A stretch of DNA of 64,000 nucleotides from Clostridia bacterium (GCA_017454485.1 JAFTCX010000027.1:1-64000); one strand, 5' to 3'. Counted from the stretch's first letter, positions 53,263 to 61,696 are shown. Made by a program: numbers and translations. Notes: generated by a model not told the origin, from the letters alone.

Positions 53263-54261
53263 ATGGAAGAGATTCGGCTGCGTCAGCTTGAAAACGAGCG
53301 AAAGATCATCGGTCCGCGCGGCTTTTTGTGCGAAAACACAAAGGGACGGCAGCGCGAGGAGGCCGAATGCAGTGTGCGCACCGCGTTTCAGCGTGACCGT
53401 GACCGAATTATCCATTGCAACGCCTTTCGCCGTTTGAAGCATAAAACGCAGGTTTTCCTCTCTCCGGATTCCGACCATTACCGCACCCGGCTGACCCATA
53501 CGCTGGAGGTGGCGCAAATCGCGCGTACCATCGCCGTCGGCCTTGCGCTCAACGAAGACTTGACCGAAGCGATCGCGCTCGGGCACGATCTCGGCCACAC
53601 CCCGTTCGGCCACGCGGGCGAGCGCGCGCTGAACGCCGTTTTGCCGGAGGGCTTTCGCCATTACGAGCAGTCGCTGCGTGTGGTGGATCAGCTTGAAAAC
53701 GAAGGGCGCGGACTGAATCTGACGTATGAGGTGCGCGACGGCATCGTTTGCCACACGCGCGGCAAGGAGGCCGACACGCTGGAGGGGCGGATCGTCAAGC
53801 TTGCCGACCGCATCGCGTATTTGAACCACGACATCGACGACGCCATCCGCGGCGGTGTGCTTTCAGAGGGCAACATTCCGGCGGATGTGCGAAAAACACT
53901 TGGCGAAAGCAAGTCTGCGCGCATCAATACGCTGGTGATTTCCGCAATCGAAAACACCGACACCGAGGTTATGCTCGCGCCGCAGGTGCAAAGCGCATTC
54001 GATATTTTACACGAGTTCATGTTTGACCGCGTGTATACCAACCCCATTTGCAAGGGTGAGGAGAGCAAGGCCATTGCCATGCTTCAGCAGATGTTCGCGT
54101 TTTTCACCGAGCATCCGGATGAATTGCCGAACGAATACATTTCCATCGCCTGGCGCGAGGGTGCACAGCGCGCCGCCTGCGATTATATCGCCGGCATGAC
54201 GGACGGCTATGCGCTGAAAACCTATACCGATTATTTTATCCCGACCGGATGGAGCAAATAA
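53263..54261 (+). CDS. dgt: Deoxyguanosinetriphosphate triphosphohydrolase-like protein
   Basis: An HD-domain dNTPase that releases triphosphate from dNTPs. The 332 residues have the metal site THTLEVAQ with GHDLGHTPFGHAGE and the downstream aspartate in KLADRIAYLNHDIDD. The N-terminal RDRDRIIHCNAFRRLKHKTQVF is typical of the short Gram-positive dGTPase. The gene order dgt-dnaG-rpoD is standard in Bacillota. Confidence 0.92.
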   Translation: MEEIRLRQLENERKIIGPRGFLCENTKGRQREEAECSVRTAFQRDRDRIIHCNAFRRLKHKTQVFLSPDSDHYRTRLTHTLEVAQIARTIAVGLALNEDLTEAIALGHDLGHTPFGHAGERALNAVLPEGFRHYEQSLRVVDQLENEGRGLNLTYEVRDGIVCHTRGKEADTLEGRIVKLADRIAYLNHDIDDAIRGGVLSEGNIPADVRKTLGESKSARINTLVISAIENTDTEVMLAPQVQSAFDILHEFMFDRVYTNPICKGEESKAIAMLQQMFAFFTEHPDELPNEYISIAWREGAQRAACDYIAGMTDGYALKTYTDYFIPTGWSK

Positions 54262-54407
54262 CAATTCGCAATTCGCAATGCGCAATGCGTAATGCGTAAT
54301 TGAATGCTGGGTGTGGAATGTGAAATTGAGGCCGCACACCTTGTCATTTGCTGAGTTTCACTGTTTTCTCTTTTCATTGCGAATTGCGAATTTCTAATTG
54401 TAAATTG
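54262..54407. repeat. Gene-less inverted-repeat element of 7-bp units between dgt and dnaG
   Basis: The left arm (54262-54302) has five full YAATKCG heptamers and a partial sixth; the right arm (54375-54407) is the degenerate complement (CATTGCG, AATTGCG, AATTTCT, AATTGTA, AATTG). About 72 nt lie between, with an inner stem GGTGTG...CACACC. The arms resemble those at 4570 and 5010. There is no cargo gene. It starts at the base after the dgt stop and ends 5 nt before the dnaG ribosome site. Confidence 0.8.
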
Positions 54408-54425
54408 ATTTTGGAGGTGATTTCC

Positions 54426-56201
54426 ATGCCGCGATTCAGCGATGAATTTTTGACCGAGCTGCGGATGCGTACCGATATCGAACAGCTCATCTCCGCCTAT
54501 GTGCCCCTGAAACGGCGCGGAAAAAACCTTGTCGGGCTTTGCCCGTTCCACAACGAAAAAACGCCGTCCTTTACGGTGTATCCCGAAACCCAAAGCTACT
54601 ATTGCTTCGGCTGCGGCGCAGGCGGCGAGGCGGTCAACTTCATTCGCGGCGTGGAGCATCTCGATTTCACAGAGGCGGTGCGCTTTCTTTGCGACCGCGC
54701 CGGGATGCGTATGCCGACTGAGGGCTACGATGATTCCCTTGCGCAAAAACGGCGGCGTATGTATGAGATCAACCGCGAGGCCGCCCGCTTTTTTCATGAA
54801 ACGCTGCTTTCCCCGCAGGGTGCGGCGGCGCTGCAATACTTCCGTTCGCGCGGCTATTCCAACAAGACCATCACGCGCTTCGGGCTCGGCTATGCACCCG
54901 ACACCTGGAGTTCCCTGCGCGATCATCTGCGGCAAAAGGGCTATTCCTATGAGGAGCAGTTTGAAGCGAACCTTGTGCAGCGCAGCGAAAAGAACGAGCG
55001 CAAAAGCTACTATGACAATTTTCGCGGCCGCGTGATCGTGCCGATCATCGACGCACGCGGCAATGTGGTCGCATTCGGCGGCCGTGTGCTGGACGACAGC
55101 AAGCCGAAGTATATCAACACCTCCGACACGCTGGTCTATAAAAAAAGTCTCGGCGTGTTCGGGTTGAACTACGCAAAAAACTCCAAGGCCGGCTCGTTGA
55201 TTCTTGTGGAGGGCTATATGGACGCCATCGCGCTGCATCAGGCGGGCTTCGATAACGCCATCGCCTGTCTCGGAACGGCGCTGACCGGCGAAATGGCACG
55301 GCTGCTGCTGCGCTACACTGACGAGATCGTGCTCTGCTATGACGCGGACGAAGCCGGACAAAAAGCGACGCAGCGCGCCATCGGCATTTTCACCTCTGTG
55401 GGTGCAAAGCTGCGCGTGGTGCGCCTTTCCGGCGGCAAGGACCCGGATGAGATCCTCAAAAACTACGGTGCGGAACGCTTTCGCAGTTTGCTGGACGGCG
55501 CGGCGAACGATATCGAGTTCGCGCTGCTCAAAGCCAGGGACGGGCTGGACCTGACGTCGGATGACGGACGGCTGAAATATTTGAACAATGCCGTGCAGCA
55601 TTTGAGCACCGTTTCCGATCCGCTGGCGGTCGAAGTTTACGCTTCGCGGCTGGCGCAGGAGGTGGATGTGGACAAAGCGACCGTCGTCTCGCGTGTGAGC
55701 GCGCTGAAAAAGCGCAGAAGAAGCTTTGAAAAAGCGCAGCACTATAAAGATGTGCAGCAGTCGTCAATGAAAGAGCTCACCCGCGCGGCGATGCAAAGCG
55801 GCGCAACGGTCAAAGCGCTGCACGCCGAAGAACGCATTCTCGCGCTGCTTTACGCCAACCCGGATTTCTGGCCGCCGATGCGCGAAACGCTGGGGGCGGG
55901 CGCGTTTTCCGACGAAACAAACGCAAGAATCTTTTCCGCGCTCACTGCGCAGATCGACGCGCAGGAAAGTTTGGATCTGACTCATCTGTCCGACGCCCTT
56001 TCTCAGGAGGACATCAGCCGCTTTTCCGGCATCTCCAAGCGCAACGAACGGTTGCCGGGCAGTAAAAAAGAGCTTGCAGACTGCGTGCAGGTGCTGCAGA
56101 CGGAACGTGAAAGGCAGAAAAACAGGGCGGTGGATGTGAGCCATATGAGCAACGAAGAGTTTTTGCAGGCGATGAAAAACGCAAATCAAAGAAAGCAATA
56201 A
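54426..56201 (+). CDS. dnaG: DNA primase
   Basis: DnaG makes RNA primers for replication. The 591 residues contain the CHC2 zinc finger (GLCPFHNEKTPSF and YYCFGCGAGG at about 38-66), the TOPRIM core with LVEGYMDAIALHQAG and CYDADEAGQKA, and a C-terminal helicase-binding domain. An in-frame extension to 54348 runs through the repeat element; GGAGGTGA before ATG 54426 is decisive. It is followed at 24 nt by rpoD. Confidence 0.95.
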   Translation: MPRFSDEFLTELRMRTDIEQLISAYVPLKRRGKNLVGLCPFHNEKTPSFTVYPETQSYYCFGCGAGGEAVNFIRGVEHLDFTEAVRFLCDRAGMRMPTEGYDDSLAQKRRRMYEINREAARFFHETLLSPQGAAALQYFRSRGYSNKTITRFGLGYAPDTWSSLRDHLRQKGYSYEEQFEANLVQRSEKNERKSYYDNFRGRVIVPIIDARGNVVAFGGRVLDDSKPKYINTSDTLVYKKSLGVFGLNYAKNSKAGSLILVEGYMDAIALHQAGFDNAIACLGTALTGEMARLLLRYTDEIVLCYDADEAGQKATQRAIGIFTSVGAKLRVVRLSGGKDPDEILKNYGAERFRSLLDGAANDIEFALLKARDGLDLTSDDGRLKYLNNAVQHLSTVSDPLAVEVYASRLAQEVDVDKATVVSRVSALKKRRRSFEKAQHYKDVQQSSMKELTRAAMQSGATVKALHAEERILALLYANPDFWPPMRETLGAGAFSDETNARIFSALTAQIDAQESLDLTHLSDALSQEDISRFSGISKRNERLPGSKKELADCVQVLQTERERQKNRAVDVSHMSNEEFLQAMKNANQRKQ

Positions 56202-56225
56202 ATACATATACTCAGAAAGGCAAGG

Positions 56226-57326
56226 ATGTTTGTGATGGAAAATTTAGAAAAGCGTGCGGTATTCAAAAACCTCATCGACAAGGGCATTGCCATGGGAAAG
56301 ATCAATTCCAGCGATATCGACACCGCGCTTGTGGAGGCGGATGTGGACATTGAGGAGATCGAAAAGCTTTATGCCACACTGGAAGCGCACGGCATTGAAA
56401 TCGTGGACGATTTCAGTGACGAAATGCTCGACAGCATCTCGATGGATATCGACATTCCCAAAGGCTTTGACAACTCCCTGATGGCAACGGACAACAAAAA
56501 CGCCGTGATCGACGACCCGGTCAAGGTCTATCTGAAAGATATCGGCCGTGTGCCGCTGCTTTCGCCCGAAGAGGAGATTGAGCTTGCCATCCGCATTTCC
56601 GACAACGACCAGGAGGCGAAGGACCGGCTGACCAAGGCGAATTTGCGACTGGTTGTCAGTATCGCAAAGCGCTACGTCGGCCGCGGCATGATGTTCCTTG
56701 ATCTGATTCAGGAGGGCAACCTCGGTCTGATCAAAGCGGTGGACAAATTCGATTACACCAAGGGCTTCAAATTCTCCACCTACGCGACATGGTGGATCCG
56801 TCAGGCGATCACCCGCGCCATTGCAGATCAGGGACGCACCATCCGCATCCCCGTGCACATGGTGGAAACGATCAACAAAGTGAAGAAAACGAGCAATATG
56901 CTCCTGCACCGTGACGGCAGAGATCCTTCTCCGGAGGATATCGCCGCCGAAATCGGTATGTCGGTGGACAAGGTGCGCGACATTTTGCGCATCTCGCAGG
57001 AGCCGGTCTCTTTGGAAACGCCGATCGGCGAAGAGGAGGACAGCCACCTGGGCGATTTCATCCCCGATGAGGACGCGCTTTCTCCGGCGGACGCCGCAGC
57101 GATGACGTTTTTGCGCAGCAAGGTCAACGAAGTGCTGGAAACGCTGACGCCGCGCGAAGCGGAGGTGCTGCGTTTGCGCTTCGGTCTGCGCGACGGCACA
57201 CCGCAAACGCTGGAGGAAGTCGGCAAGGAGTTCAACGTCACCCGTGAGCGCATTCGCCAGATTGAAGCCAAGGCGCTGCGCAAGCTCCGCCATCCGAGCA
57301 GAAGCAAACATCTTAAAGACCTATAA
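56226..57326 (+). CDS. rpoD: Primary sigma factor SigA/RpoD
   Basis: The housekeeping sigma factor. In 366 residues there is an N-terminal region 1.1-like segment, region 2 from about 95 ([41 protein letters not shown]), region 3, and region 4 with [20 protein letters not shown]. It recognises the TTGACA/TATAAT promoters reported here. Two starts are possible: ATG 56226 with AGAAAGG and ATG 56235; the first is used. It belongs to the dgt-dnaG-rpoD unit. Confidence 0.95.
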   Translation: MFVMENLEKRAVFKNLIDKGIAMGKINSSDIDTALVEADVDIEEIEKLYATLEAHGIEIVDDFSDEMLDSISMDIDIPKGFDNSLMATDNKNAVIDDPVKVYLKDIGRVPLLSPEEEIELAIRISDNDQEAKDRLTKANLRLVVSIAKRYVGRGMMFLDLIQEGNLGLIKAVDKFDYTKGFKFSTYATWWIRQAITRAIADQGRTIRIPVHMVETINKVKKTSNMLLHRDGRDPSPEDIAAEIGMSVDKVRDILRISQEPVSLETPIGEEEDSHLGDFIPDEDALSPADAAAMTFLRSKVNEVLETLTPREAEVLRLRFGLRDGTPQTLEEVGKEFNVTRERIRQIEAKALRKLRHPSRSKHLKDL

Positions 57327-57338
57327 GAGAGGCAAATT

Positions 57339-58271
57339 ATGCAAAGAATCTATCATTCCCTTTCTGAACTTGTCGGCGGCACGCCGCTGCTGGAGCTGCA
57401 TCAGATCGAGCAGTTCTTTGGCTTGAAAGCGCATCTGCTCGTAAAGCTGGAAGCGCTCAACCCCGCCGGCTCCGCCAAGGACCGCATTGCAAAAAAAATG
57501 ATTGAGGACGCGGAAAAAGCCGGACTGCTGAAGGAAGGCTCCGTCATCATTGAGCCCACCAGCGGCAACACCGGGATCGGCCTTGCTGCGGTTGCGGCCG
57601 CCAAGGGTTATCGCGTTTTGATCGTGATGCCGGACAGCATGTCCAAGGAGCGCTGCACGCTGATGACTGCCTACGGCGCCGAGCTTGTGCTCACAGACGG
57701 CGCGCTGGGAATGCCCGGTGCAATCGACAAGGCGAACAAGCTCGCAAGGCAGATTGAAAACAGCTTCATTCCCGGCCAGTTTGTCAACCCCTCCAACGCA
57801 AAGGCGCATTATGAAACCACCGGCCCCGAAATTTTTGCCGATACAGACGGCAAGGTGGACATCTTTGTTGCCGGCGTCGGCACCGGCGGCACCATCACCG
57901 GCACAGGCAGATACTTAAAAGAAAAAAAGCCCGCCGTGCAGGTGGTTGCCGTGGAACCGAAAACGTCGGCGGTTTTGTCCGGCGGAACTGCGGGCAAGCA
58001 CGGCTTGCAGGGCATCGGCGCAGGGTTTATTCCCGAGGTGCTGGACACCTCTGTTTATGACGAGATCCTTCCCGTTTCGGACTGCGACGCTATGGCGACC
58101 GGGCGGCTGCTCGGAAAAAAAGAGGGTGTGCTTGCCGGAATCTCTGCAGGTGCGGCGCTTTGGGCTGCCATTGAAGTTGCAAAGCGGCCGGAAAACGCCG
58201 GAAAAACCGTGGTGGCGCTGCTGCCCGACACCGGCGACCGTTACCTTTCCACTCCGATGTTTGCCGAATAA
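57339..58271 (+). CDS. cysK: Cysteine synthase A (O-acetylserine sulfhydrylase)
   Basis: CysK makes cysteine from O-acetylserine and sulfide. The 310 residues have the PLP lysine in NPAGSAKDRIAK near residue 44, the substrate loop TSGNTGIG, and the phosphate-binding GVGTGGTITG. It starts 12 nt after rpoD and has its own terminator. No T-box or SAM riboswitch fits in so short a gap, so it depends on rpoD-operon transcription. Confidence 0.93.
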   Translation: MQRIYHSLSELVGGTPLLELHQIEQFFGLKAHLLVKLEALNPAGSAKDRIAKKMIEDAEKAGLLKEGSVIIEPTSGNTGIGLAAVAAAKGYRVLIVMPDSMSKERCTLMTAYGAELVLTDGALGMPGAIDKANKLARQIENSFIPGQFVNPSNAKAHYETTGPEIFADTDGKVDIFVAGVGTGGTITGTGRYLKEKKPAVQVVAVEPKTSAVLSGGTAGKHGLQGIGAGFIPEVLDTSVYDEILPVSDCDAMATGRLLGKKEGVLAGISAGAALWAAIEVAKRPENAGKTVVALLPDTGDRYLSTPMFAE

Positions 58272-58280
58272 TCAAATTTG

Positions 58281-58322
58281 GGGGCTGTCGCATTCAGCGA
58301 AAATGCAACAGCCCCTTTTTTG
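58281..58322 (+). terminator. Rho-independent terminator after cysK
   Basis: GGGGCTGTCGCATT (58281-58294) and AATGCAACAGCCCC (58302-58315) pair with a single C-A mismatch, followed by TTTTTTT. It separates cysK from the convergent TraX-like gene; in the opposite direction the U-tract is poor. Confidence 0.9.
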
Positions 58323-58335
58323 CGCAAAACTTTCT

Positions 58336-59064
58336 TTACCGCTGCATCAAAAAGCGAATCAGCGCAATCACGCCGAGGTGCAGCGGATAAAACGCATAAA
58401 AGAACCATTTCAAAAACCGTGAGCGCTTTTCGCCCGGTTTTGAAAAGAAAATCAGCGGCAACGCGAGCAGCACACCGAAGGCGATGGCGCTCATTTTCAT
58501 TGCAATGCGCGGCGGGTAACCGACGGCGTCATACGAGATCAGCGTTTCCGTAAAATAGGCAAGCGCTACGGCGGAAAACAGCAGCGTCTGGGTGCGGCGG
58601 CTGTTTTCAAAGTGGTAAAAAATCAAACACCACAGCGGGGCATAGATGCCCCAGTCGCAATAATGGGTCGCGGCAGCGCAAAGCAGGACGCCGAAAACGC
58701 GCAAAACGGGGGAGCGCACGCTTTTGTCGACGCAGAGCATGAGCAGGCAGAGGAACAGCGTGAACAGCATGTTCAGCGAAAACGCTTTGTCACGATGCAG
58801 ATACCACCACGGAAGCTGCGACAGAACCGCAAAGAGAAGCAGCCGCAAAAGATAGCGGCCCATGTTGCTTGTGTGCTTCGCACCCTGCGCCAAAAAATAA
58901 CACATCACCGGCGCGGTCGCACGGCCGAGGGTATGAAAAATCTGTGCCGTCGGCGTGCCGAACGGCAAAAAGTACCACGCGATGTGATCGAGCAGCATGA
59001 AACAGATCGCAATCATTTTTACCGTGTCGCGGCTCAAAGAAAAACGGGAGGTTCGTTCCTGCAT
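58336..59064 (-). CDS. TraX-family membrane protein
   Basis: A 242-residue membrane protein with about seven hydrophobic segments and the family motif MIAICFMLLDHIAWYF followed by a second conserved region in AQIFHTLGRATAPVMCYFLAQG. TraX was first described as the enzyme acetylating F pilin; chromosomal homologues are putative acyltransferases of unknown target. AAAGGAGAA precedes the ATG at 59064; a longer frame to 59139 lacks such a site. No conjugation genes are present. Confidence 0.85.
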   Translation of the reverse strand: MQERTSRFSLSRDTVKMIAICFMLLDHIAWYFLPFGTPTAQIFHTLGRATAPVMCYFLAQGAKHTSNMGRYLLRLLLFAVLSQLPWWYLHRDKAFSLNMLFTLFLCLLMLCVDKSVRSPVLRVFGVLLCAAATHYCDWGIYAPLWCLIFYHFENSRRTQTLLFSAVALAYFTETLISYDAVGYPPRIAMKMSAIAFGVLLALPLIFFSKPGEKRSRFLKWFFYAFYPLHLGVIALIRFLMQR

Positions 59065-59086
59065 AGCAATTCTCCTTTCATCGTTA

Positions 59087-59114
59087 ATTATAACGAATTT
59101 GTCACGTTCGTCAA
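59087..59114 (-). promoter_or_regulatory. Predicted promoter of the TraX-like gene
   Basis: On the minus strand TTGACG (59114-59109) and TATAAT (59092-59087) are spaced 16 nt. It is divergent from the promoter at 59226. Confidence 0.65.
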
Positions 59115-59225
59115 TATGAAATTCATAAATTTTCCACAAAGTTCCAACAGCTTATTCAAAGATGGACAACAAAATGTTACATCTGTCGCCTTTCTATAAA
59201 TTTTTTTTAGATTTCAAAAAAAGGC

Positions 59226-59254
59226 TTGCATTTTTAAAAAAGCTCTGCTATAAT
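59226..59254 (+). promoter_or_regulatory. Predicted promoter of the secreted protein gene at 59301
   Basis: TTGCAT (59226-59231), 17 nt, TATAAT (59249-59254). The rest of 59115-59225 is AT-rich without other recognisable signals. Confidence 0.75.
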
Positions 59255-59300
59255 TTAGGCACAAGATAATCAAACAATCTAATTCAAGGAGGAATTCCAA

Positions 59301-59969
59301 GTGAAAAAAGCATTATCTTTGTTCCTGGCAATCCTGATGATCTTCTCGGTTCTGTCAGTAGGTTCATTCGCAACCGGTACGATTACTCCGGTCGACAACT
59401 CCACTTCCGATACCGCGACCATTCAGCAGAAGCTGAAGCAAGCCGGCGTGATGACCGACAATGACTGCATCCTGAAGTTCTACACTCTTGGCGGCAAGTT
59501 CATGGGTGATCAGCCGGTCTTTGATATGACGATCGGTAAGTTCGTTCCGAAATCACCGGACCAGCTCAAGACTCTTGGCGATCCGTACGTGAAGTTCCCG
59601 AATGCCCCCGGCGATCAGGAACCGGGCAAAATGGTTGCGCTTCCCGACGTTGAGGCTCCCACCGGCTACAAATTCAACGGCTGGTATTGCGTGGAAGACG
59701 GCTCCACCTCCGTTGCCGGCATCAGCGGCTACCTGATCAAAGATCACTTTACAACAGTTGACGGTCGTGTTGGCGAATCCACTGCGGGCAAAACGATCAC
59801 CTTCCGTGCGATCTATGTTCCCGCTGAAGTTGAAGAACCCGTCTTCAATAAGGTGTTCGATATCCTTGCGAAGATCTTCGGTACCATCATCGGCCTCATC
59901 GCTTATGAAGGCGACACCGCTGCGGGTATCGCATTCGTGAGAAAGATGTTCGAAGGCATCACTGAATAA
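59301..59969 (+). CDS. Secreted protein with InlB-like repeat pattern and hydrophobic C-terminus
   Basis: A 222-residue protein starting at GTG 59301 after AAGGAGG. Residues 1-24 form a signal peptide (MKKALSLFLAILMIFSVLSV, cleavage likely after SFA). The middle contains GYKFNGWYC, a fragment like the GYTFxGWY core of InlB B-repeats common in Clostridia surface proteins. The last 40 residues form an amphipathic or hydrophobic helix (FDILAKIFGTIIGLIAYE) that may hold it at the membrane; there is no LPXTG motif. Function unknown. Confidence 0.8.
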   Translation: MKKALSLFLAILMIFSVLSVGSFATGTITPVDNSTSDTATIQQKLKQAGVMTDNDCILKFYTLGGKFMGDQPVFDMTIGKFVPKSPDQLKTLGDPYVKFPNAPGDQEPGKMVALPDVEAPTGYKFNGWYCVEDGSTSVAGISGYLIKDHFTTVDGRVGESTAGKTITFRAIYVPAEVEEPVFNKVFDILAKIFGTIIGLIAYEGDTAAGIAFVRKMFEGITE

Positions 59970-59993
59970 GGAAAGCCCGAACGAATTAGATCT

Positions 59994-60028
59994 AAAGCGG
60001 CAGCTTGACTGCCGCTTTTCTCTTTTTG
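59994..60028 (+). terminator. Rho-independent terminator after the secreted protein gene
   Basis: AAAGCGGCAG (59994-60003) and CTGCCGCTTT (60009-60018) form a 10-bp stem around CTTGA, followed by TCTCTTTTT. Confidence 0.88.
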
Positions 60029-60033
60029 TCCAT

Positions 60034-60080
60034 CAAATAAAACCGCTGAGAAGGATCACATCGGCTCTCTTCTCAGCGGT
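60034..60080 (-). terminator. Rho-independent terminator of the minus-strand aminotransferase
   Basis: ACCGCTGAGAAG (60042-60053) and CTTCTCAGCGGT (60069-60080) form a perfect 12-bp stem with a 15-nt loop. Read on the minus strand it is followed by TTTATTTG. Confidence 0.85.
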
Positions 60081-60101
60081 CTTTTCAGCGTTTTGATTCA
60101 G

Positions 60102-61292
60102 TTATACAAGTCCGTAGCTTTCCGCAAGCTTTTTAAACGCGGGCAGCGAGCGTTCGATCATATCGGTTGCCACGCAGTAGGACACGCGGACATAGCCCGG
60201 AAAACCGAAGGAATCGCTCGGCACAAGCAGCAGCTCAAATTCCTTTGCTTTTTCGCAAAACGCTTTTGCGTCGGCGATCGGCGATTTCAAGAACAGATAA
60301 AACGCGCCGTCCGGCTTTGCAACCTGAAAACCGTCCTCAGCGAATGCGTTCATCAGCAAATCGCGGTTGTGCTGATAAGCGGAGATGTCGCCGGTGTGTC
60401 CGAGACAGGCGGGGATGAGGAACTGGAACAGGCTCGGCGCACAGACATAGCCCAGCGCACGGCCTGCGCCGCAGACCGCCTTATAAATTTCGCTGCTGTG
60501 CGCAACCTCATCGGGCACAAGAATGTAACCGATGCGGTCGCCCGGCAGGGAAAGGGACTTGCTGAACGAATAGCAGACAATGGTGTTGTCATAGTACTTC
60601 GTCAGATACGGCACCTTGACGTCGCCGTAAACCAGCTCCCGATACGGCTCGTCCGAAATCAAAAAGATCGGTTTGTCATATTCCTTCTGCTTGCGTTCCA
60701 AAAACGCGCAAAGTTCGAGGATCGTCTCTTCCGAAAGCACCACGCCGGACGGATTGTTCGGCGAATTGACGACCACGGCCTTCGTGTGTGTGCTAACAGC
60801 GCTTTCCAGCGCCGCAAAATCGATCTGCAAATCACCCTCGCGGCATTTCACGATCACCGGCGTTGCGCCGGCCGCTTTTGCGAACACGCTGTATTCCGGA
60901 AAGAAGGGGGCGAAGAGGATGATTTCATCGTCCGGCTCGGTGAGCGCTTTGAACGTGATGGAAAGCGACGCGGCCGCGCCTGCGGTCATGTAAAAATTCG
61001 TGCTCGAAAAATGCGTGCCGTGCGTGCGGTTGAGATAGTCCGCAATGGACTGCCGCACACCGGTGTCGCCGATGGCGGAGGTGTAGCCGTGCAATTCGGT
61101 GGAAACCATCGTGTCGCACAGCTTTTTGATCGTTTCGTTGACAATGGGCGGCGCGGGCACGCTGGGATTGCCGAGGCTGAAATCGAACACCTTGTCTGCG
61201 CCGATGGCCGCTTTGCGTGCTTTGCCGTATTCAAAAATTTCGCGAATGACCGACGGTTGAGCGCCGAGGTCATACATTTCCTGAGAAAACAT
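60102..61292 (-). CDS. Pyridoxal-phosphate-dependent aminotransferase (class I/II)
   Basis: A 396-residue fold-type I aminotransferase. FSLGNPSVPAPP near residue 37, NSPNNPSG near 175, SDEPYRELVYG and the Schiff-base lysine in SFSKSLSLPGDRIGY are all visible. The family covers aspartate and aromatic aminotransferases; the substrate cannot be fixed. AGGTGA lies before ATG 61292, and the GTG at 61301 is part of that site. It has its own promoter and terminator. Confidence 0.9.
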   Translation of the reverse strand: MFSQEMYDLGAQPSVIREIFEYGKARKAAIGADKVFDFSLGNPSVPAPPIVNETIKKLCDTMVSTELHGYTSAIGDTGVRQSIADYLNRTHGTHFSSTNFYMTAGAAASLSITFKALTEPDDEIILFAPFFPEYSVFAKAAGATPVIVKCREGDLQIDFAALESAVSTHTKAVVVNSPNNPSGVVLSEETILELCAFLERKQKEYDKPIFLISDEPYRELVYGDVKVPYLTKYYDNTIVCYSFSKSLSLPGDRIGYILVPDEVAHSSEIYKAVCGAGRALGYVCAPSLFQFLIPACLGHTGDISAYQHNRDLLMNAFAEDGFQVAKPDGAFYLFLKSPIADAKAFCEKAKEFELLLVPSDSFGFPGYVRVSYCVATDMIERSLPAFKKLAESYGLV

Positions 61293-61321
61293 GGGAATCA
61301 CCTGCTTTAACTGTTTTTTTC

Positions 61322-61350
61322 AGTATACTCTTTTGCGCTTCGTTCGTCAA
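61322..61350 (-). promoter_or_regulatory. Predicted promoter of the aminotransferase gene
   Basis: On the minus strand TTGACG (61350-61345), 17 nt, TATACT (61327-61322), 30 nt upstream of the start. Confidence 0.75.
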
Positions 61351-61432
61351 GCTTTTATTTGCTTCAATGTCCTGTCGGCGGAATCAGAAAAGCGACAAAC
61401 CGTCGAATTTATTAAATTTTTTAAAAATTGAC

Positions 61433-61461
61433 TTGACATTTTGTGAAAAATATGAAATAAT
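61433..61461 (+). promoter_or_regulatory. Predicted promoter of the 32-codon peptide gene
   Basis: Consensus TTGACA (61433-61438), 17 nt, AATAAT (61456-61461). It lies 37 nt before the peptide ATG in an AT-rich stretch. Confidence 0.68.
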
Positions 61462-61498
61462 AAAAGCAAAGCTAAACGATTTTATTGGAGGTATACTT

Positions 61499-61597
61499 AT
61501 GTTAAGCTTGTTGACGATTTACCGCTTTTGGAGATCCATGCTTCGCACCGGCTTCCGTGTCGACCGTGCGCTGCTTCGTATGCTGTTCTTCTTTTAA
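61499..61597 (+). CDS. Small cationic hydrophobic peptide, function unknown
   Basis: A 32-codon frame (MLSLLTIYRFWRSMLRTGFR onward) with TTGGAGGTATACTT before its ATG. It has six arginines, one aspartate and many Leu and Phe, ending in Leu-Phe-Phe-Phe. A promoter lies upstream and two hairpins, the second with a U-tract, lie downstream, so it looks like an independent transcription unit. It could be a leader peptide for the YwlG-like gene, a type I toxin-like peptide, or a small membrane protein. I do not recognise it. A longer in-frame extension to 61367 would cross the promoter and is rejected. Confidence 0.6.
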   Translation: MLSLLTIYRFWRSMLRTGFRVDRALLRMLFFF

Positions 61598-61625
61598 TCG
61601 TTCAAAAATTGAATCCTGACTTTTG

Positions 61626-61652
61626 GTGCCGGATGCAGTTTGCGTCCGGCGC
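61626..61652 (+). other. Strong hairpin between peptide gene and the YwlG-like gene
   Basis: GTGCCGGATGC (61626-61636) pairs over 11 bp with GCGTCCGGCGC (61642-61652), two pairs being G-U, around AGTTT. There is no U-tract directly after it; a weaker hairpin with a U-tract follows at once. Confidence 0.75.
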
Positions 61653-61655
61653 TTG

Positions 61656-61680
61656 AGCAGTTTAAACTGCTTTTTGTTTT
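61656..61680 (+). terminator. Short terminator-like hairpin after the peptide gene
   Basis: AGCAGT (61656-61661) and ACTGCT (61666-61671) form a 6-bp stem around TTAA, followed by TTTTGTTTT. It ends 16 nt before the YwlG-like ATG, so it could act as a terminator or attenuator. Confidence 0.6.
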
Positions 61681-61696
61681 GAATGGAGTGATACAC

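Noticed and set aside
54231..54400. Minus-strand frame through the repeat with LRITHCALRIANC-like translation
   Set aside because: It is the translation of heptamer repeats and the complement of dgt and dnaG; such peptides are typical artefacts of this type of repeat.
57327..57338. T-box or SAM riboswitch for cysK
   Set aside because: Only 12 nt separate rpoD and cysK, far too little for either.
58336..59064. Conjugative element indicated by the TraX-like gene
   Set aside because: No relaxase, type IV secretion or integrase gene is present; chromosomal TraX homologues are common as stand-alone membrane proteins.
61367..61498. 76-codon extension of the small peptide gene
   Set aside because: It would be translated through the predicted promoter and lacks a ribosome site; TTGGAGG directly precedes the inner ATG at 61499.
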